A DNA stretch of 64,000 nucleotides from Mycoplasmopsis gallopavonis (GCF_900660635.1 NZ_LR215031.1:124001-188000), one strand, 5' to 3'; counted from the stretch's first letter, positions 51,444 through 63,472 are shown. Notes: a model not told the origin generated them from the sequence alone. Numbers and translations: made by a program.

Positions 51444-51466
51444 AGACCTCAAAAAATGAGGTCTAA
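51437..51466 (-). terminator. Second terminator downstream of hsdR
   Basis: AGACCTCA/TGAGGTCT (51444-51451, 51457-51464) with loop AAAAA gives a minus-strand hairpin followed by T7 (plus A-run 51437-51443). Confidence 0.75.
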
Positions 51467-51517
51467 CTTGGAAACTCAGGATTAATTAGTTTTGAATTTT
51501 CGAAACTAATTTTTTAT

Positions 51518-51545
51518 ACAAAAAATCCACATTATTGTGGATTTT
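51518..51545 (-). terminator. Intrinsic terminator of hsdR
   Basis: AATCCACA/TGTGGATT (51524-51531, 51536-51543), loop TTAT, followed on the minus strand by a T-run. It overlaps the hsdR stop codon. Confidence 0.8.
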
Positions 51546-54500
51546 GTTCAATTTCTTGTTTGTATAAATCTTCAATTTCTTCAATTGACAAAGTTTCTCA
51601 ATAATATTCAATTGTTTTTGCTAATTCTTGAATAATTTCAAAGTCTGAAAAAGTGTTTTGCGGTTTTCCAAATAATTTTTTCTTACGAAGTTGACTCACT
51701 TTTTCTCCGACAGTTTCAATTTCTGAATTATTAAATGAAGCACGAATATATTCTCAAGTATTTTCTTTGATTAAGCTATATTTATGAATGATATTGTTAA
51801 TATCATCTTGAAGTTTTTTGATGACATTTTCGTGAATAATTTCAATAGCATCTTCAACTTTATTAATTTCAAAACTTGAAATTCCATTAAACTTTTCGGT
51901 TAAACGGAGAAGAATTTCTTTTAAAGGTTGATTTTCAGATTCAAATTCAAGCAAACGATCAACTAATTTTTTAATCGAAGCTTTTGTTTCAATAGATTTT
52001 TCAACCATAAAGTTAGCAACTAGATTTTCAAGTGATTCAATACTTGTTTTTTGATTTTCGATAAGATCAACTTGGAAATGGACATAATCAGTAGGATCGA
52101 TTTTATTTTTGATATTATTTGTTTTATATCTTTCATAAAGATCTTTGTAAAGACGAAGATATTTTGCACTTTGTTCTTTATTTTCTTCTTTAAACTTTTT
52201 ATATTCAACAAAAGTTTCTAAAAGAAATTGTTGGTAATAAATTTGTGAATAAAGTTCACTAAATTTATTTTCAAGTTCTTTATTATTTTCAAAAAGAGCA
52301 AGTTCTGTGCTAGGAAATTCTTTAAGTAATTTTTCCCAGTTAGTAAAGAATCCTTCAACTCATTCGCCATTAAAGTTGACATAACCTTCTGTAATTTCTT
52401 TATAGTTAGGAATTTGAATTTCTTTATCTCCATTTTCAGCATTAGCAAAAATAGAAAAAGATTCTTCAATCTCTTTTGTAATATTACGATAAGTTACAAT
52501 GTTTCCGTATGGCTTAGTATCGTTATAAATCCGATTAGTACGTGAAAAAGCTTGAATTAAACCGTGTTTTCTAAGTTCCTTGTCAACTCAAAGGGTATTA
52601 AGTCTTTTGGCGTCAAAACCTGTTAAAAACATATTAACAACAATTAAAATGTCAATCTCAGTTTCTTTCATCCGTTTTGAAATATTGGTATGATAATTAG
52701 CAAAATCTTTTGCCTCATTAATTGTATAAGTTCCACCAAACATTTGACCATAATCTTTCATCGCTTGTTTTAAAAAACTTTGGTCACTAGCATTTAGGTT
52801 CTCTCAATTTAATGGATTTTCTTCGTCAAATAAATCTTGCTTTTCCCCATTTGGAGCATACGAATAAATTATTGCAATTTTTAGTCTTCTTTCAGGTTCT
52901 ACTTCTTGTTGGATTCTCTTAAAAGTTTGATAGTAAATTTTGGCAAGATCGATATTTTGAACAGCTAAAATTCCATTAAAGCCAGATTTTGTTTTTTGAT
53001 TAAAATTCACAGCTTTAGAAAGAATGTTTTGATCTTGTTTGCTTAATTCAAGAAATTCACGATTTTGATTATTTGTAAGGATTGGAAAATTTTGAATAAT
53101 ATCTCTTACGATTTTTTCTATACGTTCGGGTGAATGAATTATTTTCTTATCGTCAACGGCTTCGACTTTAATATCGGGAGTGTTCTCATCAACGGAGAAA
53201 GTAGATTTTTTAATAATATGAAAACGAAGGACATTACCATCTTTGATTGCATCAATAATATTGTAAGAGTGTAATTTTTCTCCAAAAACAAATTCTGTTG
53301 ATTTTAATTTAGTAGCAACAGAATCTTTTTCGTCAACAAAAATTGGTGTTCCGGTAAAACCGAAAAGAATATGTTTTTCAAATTTTTCACGAATTTTAGC
53401 ATTCATTTCACCAAATTGTGAGCGATGACATTCATCGAAGATAAAAATAACTCTTTTCTTAAAAATATCTAAATTCTCATTATTTCTAAGAATAATATTC
53501 ATCTTTTGAATAGTTGTAACAATAGTTTTGTCTTTTTCGGTACTTTTTAATGCTTTTTCAAGATCGTATGCGTTTTTTGTTGGTTCAATTGCATGATCGC
53601 CAAATTTTTTAAATTCTTCAACTGTTTGATGATCTAGATCTTTTCGATCGACAACAAAGATAACTTTGTCTACTCCCTCCATTTGGCAAGCAAGTTGTGA
53701 TGATTTAAATGAAGTGACTGTTTTTCCACTTCCTGTGGTATGTCAAACATAACCACCTAATCTTTTATCTTTGTCTTGAATATCGTCAATCTTTTTACTT
53801 TGAATTGCAAATTGGATTTTTTCAAGCAATTTTTCTGTGGCTGCAATTTGATAAGGACGCATGATGATTAAATTTTTCTTGCTTTCTCAAATTGAATATT
53901 TAGTGATTATGTTAAATAAAGTATCAGGCTTTAAAAATGTTCGAGCAAAATCGAATAAATTTTTAATTTTATTGTTTTTTTGATCTGTTCAAAAAGTGGT
54001 GAATTGAAATGAACCTTGATATTTGTTTTTAGATCTTACTTCTGAATTATTATTTTTTGTAATTGAATTTTTTCTAGAATCTTTGGATTCACTTTTAGCT
54101 CTTTCCATTACAGAGTTTGAAAAGTACTTAGTAGAGTTTCCGTTTGAAACTATAAAAATTTGTACAAAGTTAAATAATTGACTTTCTTTGACACTAAACC
54201 CTTGTGTGTGATATCTTGCAATTTGATTGAATGCTTCATGAAGTTGATCTCAGTTTTGAACATTAATTGAACTTGATGGTTTTTTGAGCTCGATATGAAC
54301 AAGTGGTAAACCGTTAATTAAGATAGTCACATCGTATCTAAGAGCTGTGTTAAGAGATCCTTTTGTGACTTTATATTGATTAATTACTTGAAAACTATTT
54401 GGACTAAGTCTTTTTCAGTTATCTTTTGTTTGTCTATTGATAATGTAAATATTTTTTCGTTCACCACTATCTAAAAGTAAATCATAGTAGTAATCTTCAT

Positions 54501-54825
54501 GGAATTTATTAGTTGCTAAAACTGAGGTTTCGATTTTGTTAAGCAAATATTGAGAACAAAATCTTTCTCATTCGTGTTCGCTAAATTGGAAGTTGTTTAA
54601 TTTTTCTAATTGTTTCCTTAAATTTTTTAAGAATGCTTGATAGTTATCAACACCAACTAGATATTCATAACCATTTTTTTGTAATTCGCTAATTAAAGCA
54701 TTTTCCATTTTTTCTTCGCTTGATCAGAAAGCTTGGTTATTTGGATTTTCGGAATATTGTTCAATTACTGTTTGATATTTTTCTTTAATTTCAAGTGCAA
54801 GATTTTTAAGCATTTCTAAGTTCAT
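51532..54825 (-). CDS. hsdR: Type I restriction enzyme HsdR subunit
   Basis: Encodes 1,097 residues, full length. The N-terminal nuclease domain has [20 protein letters not shown] (D...E-x-K). The SF2 translocase motor has [13 protein letters not shown] (Walker A, near residue 363), [12 protein letters not shown] (DECH, near 465), GFTGTPIF and [10 protein letters not shown] (motif VI). The C-terminal part is helical, for HsdM contact. It moves DNA and cuts far from the methylated site. The frame is intact with TGA as Trp. No hsdM or hsdS is adjacent, so it depends on subunits encoded elsewhere or is an orphan. It has its own RBS AGAGG and two terminators. Confidence 0.93.
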
Positions 54826-54992
54826 TCAAACCTCTTTTTATTTGTTATTTAAATATTTATATTTAAATTATAGTATTTTTGCATATCAAATAAATCTTTT
54901 TATTTAATAAAAAACTTTTTTCGGTTTTAAAATATTTACAATAAATACTATAAAATTAAGATACAAGGAAATAACTAATTAGAAAGGAACTT

Positions 54993-55982
54993 ATGAAAGA
55001 AAAATTATGAATTCTGAATATTAAGCTTTTTCCAAAGTGAACCATTCGGAAAATGGCTTTTGTTGCGATTTTAATTGCTATTTCAGTTGCTTTTACAGTT
55101 GTTTCAGCACAAATTGTGCCACTAGTTAATATTTCATCTTATAAGTTTTCATTTATAGGTTTACCAGTTAAAATTTCTGGATTTATTTTTGGGCCTTTTG
55201 TTGGTTTATTTGTTGGAATTGTTAGTGATTTTCTTTCTTTACTCTTTATTCCGCCAGCGGGTTATAGTCCTGTTTATACCGCAGCTATTGCTGTTAATGG
55301 TGTTGTTTCAGGTATTTTTGGATATTATTTTGTGCAATTCATTCAAAATGCTTTTTCAAAAGATTACCGTCTTGCTGTTATTTCAGCTAAAATTTACCTT
55401 TTGAGTGTTAAATATAAAACTGCGATTTTAAAGAATCATCAATATCGTGTTGATTATTTATCAAAAAAGATTTTACATTTATACAACAAACAAAAATATA
55501 TTACTAATGAATCTTCAAATCGTTTGCTTGCTAATATTTATTTAATTAATGGAGTGATGTTTTTGGTGATAGTTTTAACAATTATCATGACCTATATTTC
55601 ATTTATTTATGATAAAAATCCAGCAGCATTTAACAATAGCATTGTTAAAAACAAAACCGCTTTATTAGCTCTTATGACATCAGGGATTGGACTTATGGTT
55701 TTCTTTATTGTTATTGGACGATTTACTCTCAAATTGGAGCGTTATACTGTTTTAGTACCAATTATTGTTTTCTCCGCTTTCTTAGAACTAATAAATACTC
55801 CGCTTCTAGCTTTAGCAGATACTTTATCACTTGATAATGGGAACTTTAAAAATTATTTCTTTTGAGTTTCGCAACATATTTTAACCAACCCTATTAAAAT
55901 TTGATTTAACATGTTTGTTATTTACTATGCTTACTTAATTGTGCATAAACTCATTAATAAAAATTCACATCTTTCATACTAG
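54993..55982 (+). CDS. ECF transporter S-component-like membrane protein with inserted segment
   Basis: Encodes 329 residues. The first part, KISGFIFGPFVGLFVGIVSD and PPAGYSPVYTAAIAVNGVVSG, has the FolT/ThiT-like ECF substrate-binding fold pattern (Gly-rich helices). A roughly 70-residue basic insertion (KDYRLAVISAKIYLLSVK...) and further helices follow, then RYTVLVPIIVFSAFLELINT. Total helices are about seven. The substrate (folate or another vitamin) is not readable. No EcfT or EcfA is adjacent. The next gene begins 10 bases downstream with AGGAGG, so the two form an operon. Confidence 0.72.
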
Positions 55983-55992
55983 GAGGCTCTTA

Positions 55993-58422
55993 ATGGAAAG
56001 TAAAACTAGTCTCTTTGCAATTAAAAATATTTTCGCAAAAATTGATAATAATTCAGGGAATGATTTTTTAAGCATTCCCTTTATTCATATTATTAAAGGT
56101 GAGAAAACCGCATTTTATATTAATGAAAAAAATGATGTTTTAACTTTTAATAACCTTTTAAAAGTTCTGAAAAATGATAAAAATGCTTCACTTGCTTTTT
56201 TTGAAAACTTTGAAGAAGGTAAAGATCGTGAAATTAGAGTAATTAGCGATAAGAAAAATATTAGTAAGAAAATTGCTATTTTTGACACAATGGAAATTAT
56301 CAATGACGATGATTATAGTGTTTCTTTATTTGAAATTTTAGAAAATGCACGAAAAACACCAGATTCTAAAGAAATTATTAATGAAACTAACTTACTTTTT
56401 AATGATTTTGAATTTACTTTTAAAAATACTTTATACAACATCATTAATAAGTACTCTAAAGAAATTATTAATGTTAATCAGGACAAATTAAGAACCGCAA
56501 AAATCATTTATAAAAAATTACAAGCTAATCACATTGCAGTTGACGGGGATTACCTAAAATCAGTGTTAGAAGAATTAAATGAATTAGGTGAGGAATATCA
56601 AAATGATCTTTTTAGTTTATATTTAGAACTTTTTCAAGAAATTAAAAATAATCACGTCAAACTTTTAGAGAATTACCGTTTTAGTAATACGGTCATTCAA
56701 AAACGCTTAATTAAGAATTATATTCGCCGTTTAAATTACATGAAACAAATTAAGCATACTTCAATTAATAAAGTTGAAGCTGATTTGAAAGTTCGTGATT
56801 ATCAATTTGAAATTGAATATTATAAAAAACATGCCAAAGCAATTAATCATCGGGCAAGTTGATTACTTGATTACTTAATTCGTGGAATTATCAAAGAAAT
56901 GAGAACTTTAAAGTACAAATTAAAGTTAGTCGATCGTCATTCGTTTGAATTTTTTGAAATTTATAAAGATTATCAAATTAAGCGTAAAGTTTTTAAATTA
57001 CTGCAATCAAATAAAAATAAATTACTCTTTTTATCACCTGACAAAATTTGAAAATTAAATGGACAATTAAATTCAGAAATCAAACTTTTTATTAACGAAA
57101 GTTTTCGTGTTAAAAAAGATGATTCAGAACTTTTTAAACGCAGAAAAATTAAAAATCTAATTCACACACAATTTGATTTTAAAATTGATTTATATTTAAG
57201 TGAGTCAAAAGAGCAACAACTTTTAATTGAAGAAAAAATAGCACATTTAAAGAATCAAATTCAGGAATTTTCAAGTAAGCATTTCGAGCAAGTATCTTCT
57301 GAGCGTAACATTACTGAAATTCACAATTTTGAACAAAAAATTAAAATGGCCAAAGCAGAACTTCAATGATTAACTTACCGTGAAAGAAATTTATTTAATA
57401 GTTTATTAAAAAGTAAAGAAATCAAAATTAAGCGTTTAATTTCTAGTGTTAAAGTTGCTCAAACAGAAATTACTAAGTTACGCAACCAACTTGTTTATTT
57501 AAAAAAGACTTATCCAACAATTTTTAGTCATTATGAAAATTTATACAAGCAATTAGAAATTTTTCATAATTTTATTAAAAGAGCGAGTTGGATGACGGAC
57601 TTTCTAATTCAACTTGCAAACTTTACAACTTCTAAGTTTTCAAGTAATCAAAAAATCATTCGTACCTATAAAACAATTATTAAATTTGTTAATTACATTG
57701 AAATTATTTCAATTCCGAAACAAAACTATTTAATCCCTTATAATGATCTTAAACTAGTGGACCGAGCAAAATTAAAATTAATGCAATTTGTACTTGCTAA
57801 AACCGAATTACTTTTTGTTAAAGATAATAATTTAATTAACAATGAAGTACGAGCAGAGTTTTTACGTGTTCTTTTTAGAATGTCTGAAAAATATTCATTA
57901 AATTTTGCTTTTGTAACAAGTCATGCCGGAGTTATCAAGGAAAACTTTGATCGAATGCACTTTTTCAATAATTATACATTAGTTGAAGGAGGCTTAACTT
58001 CTGAGGTTTTTGCAAATCCAATTCATCCAACTGTTAAGGAAATTGTTTTTGAAAAAAAATATACCAAATTAAATACTCGTGATACTAATGAATTTATTTA
58101 TGATGATATTTTCTTAATCGAAGATAATAATCACTATGTTTATTGTTCGCTTTTACAATTGCAAGTTTGAAGTAATCAAGAACAAGGTCAAATTGATAAT
58201 TTATCAGAATTAGAAAGTCACGATTATGACGAATTTAATTATGGTAATTTTGAAGATAATGAATTTGTCAGTGTCTTTGAAGGGAAGCAATTTGTTTTAA
58301 CTGATTCAGTTGATTTAGAAACAAATTTAGAAAAATTCAACCCAGGTTCATTCTATAAAGAGCTTTTAGCTAATCCTGATGAAGAATTTACAGTTGATGA
58401 GAATGAAGAATTAGCTTTTTAA
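55993..58422 (+). CDS. Degenerate OppF-like ABC ATPase with very large coiled-coil insertion
   Basis: Encodes 809 residues. Residues 1-60 follow the OppF N-terminal pattern (SIPFIHIIKGEKTAFYINEK), but Walker A is lost. About residues 130-560 are an extended Lys/Glu/Asn-rich helical insertion. Residues about 575-690 match the OppD/OppF C-terminal part: the LSGGQ region is KLVDRAKLKL, Walker B is LLFVKDNNLINNEV (E replaced by N), FVTSHAGVIKENFDRM is the H-loop segment, and LVEGGLTSEVFANPIHPTVK matches the IVE.G...IF.NP.HPYTK end of OppF. An acidic tail follows. It cannot be a normal ATPase. It is coupled to the S-component-like gene. Confidence 0.6.
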
Positions 58423-58424
58423 GA

Positions 58425-58430
58425 TATAAT
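58425..58430 (+). promoter_or_regulatory. Probable -10 box of the p37 operon
   Basis: TATAAT lies about 8 bases before the start of the riboswitch aptamer at 58438, so transcription would begin with the P1 helix. No convincing -35 was found. Confidence 0.65.
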
Positions 58431-58437
58431 TTAAAGT

Positions 58438-58558
58438 AAGGACAGAGGTACTTACTTTAAAAGTAGGTTGAGAAATACTCTTAGAAGCTGATCTAGGTAA
58501 TGCTAGCGTAGCGAGTCTTCTCATTTTTATTACCTTCCTGTCCGGGAAGGATTTTTTT
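58438..58558 (+). promoter_or_regulatory. TPP (THI-box) riboswitch with terminator and Shine-Dalgarno overlap
   Basis: The aptamer has P1 AAGGAC/GTCTT (58438-58443, 58515-58519), P2 GAGGT/ACTC, P3 TACT/AGTA, then TTGAGAAATAC (consensus CUGAGA with one change) and CTGATCTAGGTAATGCTAGC followed by GTAG (the THI-box pyrophosphate-sensor core). The expression platform is a terminator CCTTCC/GGAAGG (58533-58538, 58545-58550) plus T7 ending directly at the start codon. An antiterminator GGACAG/CTGTCC and GGTA/TACC (58440-58450, 58531-58543) competes with P1. The GGAAGG arm is also the RBS. Confidence 0.9.
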
Positions 58559-59740
58559 ATGCAAACAAAGAAAAATAAACTAATTAAAAAATTAATTAAT
58601 TTAGCTTCACTTTCAACATTAACTATTGGTGGAGCAGGAATTGTGTTAAGTTCATGTGTTGACACAAAAAAAGAAACAGTTGCAAAAGTCAAATTACAAC
58701 TTGCAGCTCCTTATGCAGACGCTGATCAAATTAAAACTAATTTAACTAAATATTTAAATGATTATTTAAAAGTGAATAAAGTTCAAGCAGAAGTTGAACT
58801 TATTTTTAGAGATACTGATGATTATTTAAATGTTAAAGATAGTTTACTTAAAGGAGAGATTGATTTTGGATTTGTATCTTCAGGTTCAGCTTACAAATAT
58901 CAAGCAAGTATGAAGCAAAATGGAATTAAACCGTTAATTCAAACTACAACTCGTCAATTTCAAGGGGATATTACAAATAGTTTCTATGCACAAGCTGACG
59001 AAGGTAATTTAAATAGTTTAGAACAAGCTGCTCGTAGCGAAGAAGAATTATTTAATTCTAAACCACGTAGCAATTGAAATTCAGAAGGGCAACTAGGTAT
59101 GAACTGAAATGGTTCAGTTTATAATGATTTTTATACTAATAATCAAGTTGATTACCAAAGAGGATTGGTTGTGGTTGTTGCTAACGAAGAGGATACAGCA
59201 AAAATTGAAAAGGCTTGAAAAGCTAAAGATTTAACTACTTTTGTAAGTTTTGGACTTGGAATTGGAAAAGAATCTTCTGGAAGTAAGTATTTATTACCAC
59301 AAGCTTTATTTAAAAAACACTTTGGTAGTCAATTTATATCTTTTGCAGATTTAAAAGCCAAAAAAGCGAATATTCTAGAATCAAAACTCAAAAGTATGAA
59401 TGATCCAAAAACAGCAAATATTCACATTTTCATGGAAAATGAAGGATTTTACGCTTGAAGTAAAGTCAAAAGTGATGATGCATATACACCAAATGCAACT
59501 GTCAGAAATGGACAAAAAATTTCATTTTTAACTCTGACAGATCCATTACCTTATAATGTTGGTCTTTTTTCAAAAAATGTCAAGCCAGAAATTGCTAAGG
59601 CAATTGCTAATGCATTTGCTCATTTAACACCAGAACAAAATAAATGAGGTGAACAACAAGGATTTGCAGGATATCGTGTAATTGAAAATCCCGATCAAAA
59701 CTACTGAGCTAAAATAGCTAAAGTTTTTGCAAATGATTAA
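58559..59740 (+). CDS. p37-like thiamine/TPP-binding lipoprotein
   Basis: Encodes 393 residues. The lipobox VLSSC puts the lipid-modified Cys at residue 33. The mature part is a type 2 periplasmic-binding-like protein (LLKGEIDFGFVSSGSAYKYQ, YNVGLFSKNVKPEIAKAIAN, LTPEQNKWGEQQGFAGYRVI). It resembles P37 (Cypl) of Mycoplasma hyorhinis, known to bind thiamine pyrophosphate. The TPP riboswitch directly upstream independently supports thiamine or TPP. The downstream ATPase and permease give the p37/p29/p69 order. The GGAAGGA RBS sits in the riboswitch terminator. Many TGA codons are Trp. Confidence 0.9.
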
Positions 59741-60458
59741 ATTTCAACAAGTTCAATTACAATATAATCAAAAAAATTTAGTTTTGAAAAATATCAATTT
59801 AGAATTTCAAAACGGACAAATTATCGGTTTAATTGGGAAAAGTGGTTGTGGAAAAACCACCTTATTAAAAAGCATTTTTGATCATAGCTTAGTTGTTCAA
59901 GGTCAAATTTATGTTAATGATTTAGATTTACAAAATCGTAAAAATCAAAAAAAAATAAATCAAAAGCTAACCTTTATTGATCAAGAAGGTCTTTATTTAG
60001 AAGAATACGATTTTTATCATAATTTAAAATTTAGTTATCAAAATTGAAGTAATTTCTTGTTTAAAACTTTGAAAATTTTTACTAAAACTGAGCTTTCTAC
60101 AATTTGAGAAGAATTGACTTTTTTAGGATTGGAAAACTGAGCTTTTGTTCCTTTGAAAAATCTATCAGCAGGACAAAAGCAAAGAATGAATATTTTACGT
60201 GGACTTGCAAATGATTCGCAAATTATTTTAGCTGATGAACCAACTAGCAATTTAGATTTAAATAGTAGTAATAAAGTGATGCAACTTTTTGTTAAGCAAA
60301 AACAAGCTAATAAAGTTGTTATTATAGCAATTCATGATTTGGAAATAGCTTTAAACTATTGTGATGTACTAGTTGCTTTTAAAGATCAAGAAGTTGCAGG
60401 AGTTTTTAAACCTAGTGAGATTAAATTAAACGAATTAAAGGAATATTTTGACAATTAA
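59733..60458 (+). CDS. p29-like ABC transporter ATPase
   Basis: Encodes 241 residues. IGLIGKSGCGKTTLLKSIFD near residue 35 is Walker A, the signature is NLSAGQKQRMNILRGLAND, and Walker B is IILADEPTSNLD followed by the H-loop VIIAIHDLEIAL. Signature and PhnC-like length match the p29 ATPase of the p37 operon. It energises the neighbouring permease. The ATG at 59733 overlaps the p37 stop by 8 bases; a TTG two codons earlier is less likely. Three TGA codons are read as Trp in the middle. Confidence 0.93.
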
Positions 60459-62115
60459 TAATTTTGTATCTAAAATTTGAATTTCAAAATTCAAATTTTG
60501 AGCTTTTTTCATACTTTTACTTTCCTTTTTTATTTATTCACTTATCACCTTAGATTTTTTTAATTTTAATAATACTAATTTTCAAGATACATTTCGTGAA
60601 ATAAAATCTCTCTTTAGTTTTAAAAGTCACGATCCGGAATTAAGTAAAAACTTATGAATTTATAATTTAGAACTACTTTGAGAAACTATTGTAGTAGTAA
60701 CTAGTGCAACTTTTTTTAGCTTTGTTTTCGCTTTTCTCAGTTCTGTTTTATCTTTTTATAGACTTTATAAATTTAAGTTGTGGGGAGCAATCTTTAGATT
60801 TATTTGTATAGTTTTAAGAGCTTTTCCAATTCTTTTGGTAATGACTTTTTTTGATGAATTTATTATTTCAAGAGCATTTTTAGCGTTTTGAATTTATTTT
60901 TGATTTACATGACTTTGAGTGCATCGCTATTTTGTAGAACTTCTTGATGCAACTAATTTAAGACGCTACTGACTTAGTCGGAAATTGGGTAAAGGTTTTA
61001 TTTACAGTTTTTACTATTATGTTTTTTTAGTTAATAAAAATAAATATTTCATGAATTTTCTTTTTTCATATGAATCAAACATTCGGTGAAGTGCAATTTT
61101 AGGAAGCATTGGAATTTTTGGTATTGGTAGTTTATTCAAGAACTATCAAAGTGATAGTTCTTATCTTGGAATTACAGTCCTTTTTTTGATGCTAACAATT
61201 TTTAGTTTTGAATTAATTTTGTTTCTTTTTAATCGTTTTTTAAGTTCGCAAAAAGGATTTTATAAAAAGGAACAAGTTTTTTCAAAAAGTTTGAGATATA
61301 ACTGACAAAAATATCTTTTTTGAGGATTTTTTGCCATTATTCTTTTCCTTGTGATCTTTTCGTTTTGAAAAATCTCCAAGCTAAGTGAGGGCCAAGCAAT
61401 TTTTAATGCTCAGCAGTTTCAAAAATCATTTAAAACGCTTTTTAGTTTAAATTTTGAAGATGTAACTAAGAATCCTAAAATTTACTTAGTCTATTTTGAT
61501 ATGCTTAAACAAAGTTATGTAGCACTTGTTTTTGGAACGCTTTGAGCTATTGTTTTTGCTTATAATGCTAGCGAAAAAATTAGTCTGTGATTCAATTCAC
61601 TTGGTCATAAATTTCTCCTAAGCTTAATTAAAGCAGTGCCAATTTTGATTTTCTTTCGTTTAATTAATCCATTACTAGCAACACAAGCAGCAATTACTTT
61701 AGCTTTGTCTATTTCGGTTTTTCGAAGTCTTGTGAAACAAATTATTTCAGGGATTAATTCGCTTAGTCAAAAACAATTAAGTAGTTTAAAAAAACTTTAT
61801 GGCTCAAAATTTAAAATGTATTACAACTTTGTTTTACCACATCTTTATAAACTTATTCGTGGAAATTTTATTTTTGAAATTGAAAATACTTATCGAAATG
61901 CTCTCAATTATAGTTTATTTACAGGAATAGGTGTTTATTCACGGATTAGTTATTATCAAAAATATGATAATGATCATTATATTTTTGCTTATCTTTTTCC
62001 GGCTTTTCTTTTCTTTTTAATTATTGAGTTATCACTTTGATTTATTAAAGAAAAGCAAATATTTTCTCAGCTACTTTTACCAATTATCAGATTGAAACAA
62101 AAACAACAAGAATAA
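60448..62115 (+). CDS. p69-like ABC transporter permease
   Basis: Encodes 555 residues with about ten helices in two similar halves, a fused dimer of PhnE-like permeases, as in p69. FSFVFAFLSSVLSFYRLYKF and LGSIGIFGIGSLFKNYQS belong to the first half; SLIKAVPILIFFRLINPLLA and TGIGVYSRISYYQKYDNDHY to the second. It forms the channel for the p37 ligand. A TTG start at 60448 is chosen because AAAGGA lies 6 bases upstream, an in-frame TAA is at 60436, and the first ATG lies far inside. It overlaps p29 by 11 bases. Confidence 0.88.
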
Positions 62116-62130
62116 ATCTTGTTGTTTTTT
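62100..62130. terminator. Terminator of the p37 operon
   Basis: AACAACAAG/CTTGTTGTT (62102-62110, 62118-62126), loop AATAAAT containing the p69 stop, followed by T6. On the minus strand a T-rich run follows too, so it may also serve the convergent gene. Confidence 0.8.
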
Positions 62131-62138
62131 AGTGCAAA

Positions 62139-63472
62139 TTATTTAACTAGAAATCCTGGTTCAGACTCAGGATATAACTTTTGAAATGTTTTTATAAATG
62201 ATTTACCTGAATTTTCTCGTTCAAAGTTTCCGATGATATCATAAGTTAGATTTGATCAACTTTCTGCTATTTTTGCATTAGTTCTTGTTGCAAGAATAGA
62301 TTTAAAAACATCCTGTTCTTTTTCACTAATTCTTGTTGGTAATCATAATCCATCTTCATTAGTTGAAGCAGTTTTAATTCAAAGATTGGTGCGATAATTT
62401 CCTATAACTACCCCTGAAGAACCTTCTGGAAAGTTTGTTGCCTTGATTTTAAAATTAGTTGAAAAATCAATATAATTTTGACCATTTATTTTTAAGAGTC
62501 TTTGATCAATTAAGAATGAATTTGTAAATTCAGGTCATAAAACTTTGTTGTAACCATCTTTTTTATAAAGAAGTTTATATCCTCTATTAGGATTGCTTAT
62601 ACTTTTATAAACAGTTTGATTGTTAGCATTTTTATCAAAATATCCAAGTTGATTATCGAGTTCATTTTGAGAAAAAAGAATATTATCTTGTCAATCGGTA
62701 CTTGTAAAAAGTTTTGCATCTTCTGGTGTAGCAAAATTAACCTCAACAATTGCATAGTCTAAATAACTATGCAATTCAATATTTTGATAATCCTCAGGTA
62801 ATAGAGCTTTAAATGGTTCTAAATTAGTATCTCATTGATCTCTTCCGTCTAGAATTACTTTGGCTTCTACTTCTTTTTCTGCGTTATTATTAAAAATTTT
62901 GAAAGTAAATTTAGGCAGATCGAATTTACTTACCATTGTATGGCCGGTTGTTAGCATAAATCATTTTGTTGGATATTGATTTGTGTTTTTCGGACTTAAA
63001 AATTCGAAAAAGCGTCCATTGGCTAGCATTCCTTGATTTTCATTGATATCTAGTGTATAACCAACATTATTTTTAGGAGTAGTCACTTCGCTAGCGATTG
63101 TTTCAGTTATTTGATTTTCAGGAGTTTGGGATTTTTTAAAACCATTAATAATTATTGTCAGTTTTCCTTGGGCATAATCAAGAAAATAAAGACCTAATTT
63201 ATAAACCCAATCATTAAGAAGATTTTGATCAGGACTTACATTTTTGAAAAAATTGTTAAATTTCTTGTCTTCTAAATAGAGAATTAAAACACCTTTTTCA
63301 TCAATTGGTTCATAACTTGTTATATATAAATTTTCATAATATTTATAGTTTTTAATTTTGATTAATTGATCAACTTGACTTAAAGTTGCTACTTCACTTG
63401 GTAATAATTTTGCAATTTCCTTTGTATTATATTCAAGATTTTGTGAATTTGATTGAGCATAAAAAAGTATAT
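62139..63472 (-). pseudogene. DUF31/MIP-like serine protease, N-terminus removed by element C
   Basis: About 444 in-frame codons remain; the 5' end is cut at 63472 by element C and no internal start or RBS is evident. The pattern fits the mycoplasma DUF31 peptidase family: GRFFEFLSPK, then PTKWFMLTTGHTMV (His candidate), LDYAIVEVNF (Asp candidate), and PEGSSGVVIGNY (Ser candidate, GSSG). Members such as MIP cleave immunoglobulin bound by MIB. The identification is by motif only. Five or more TGA codons are Trp. It converges on the p37 operon. Confidence 0.6.

Noticed and set aside
52020-52470. Short alternative-frame open readings inside hsdR suggesting a frameshift
   Set aside because: Codon-by-codon reading of the main frame in this part gives sensible sequence with TGA as Trp; the others are shadows in another phase.
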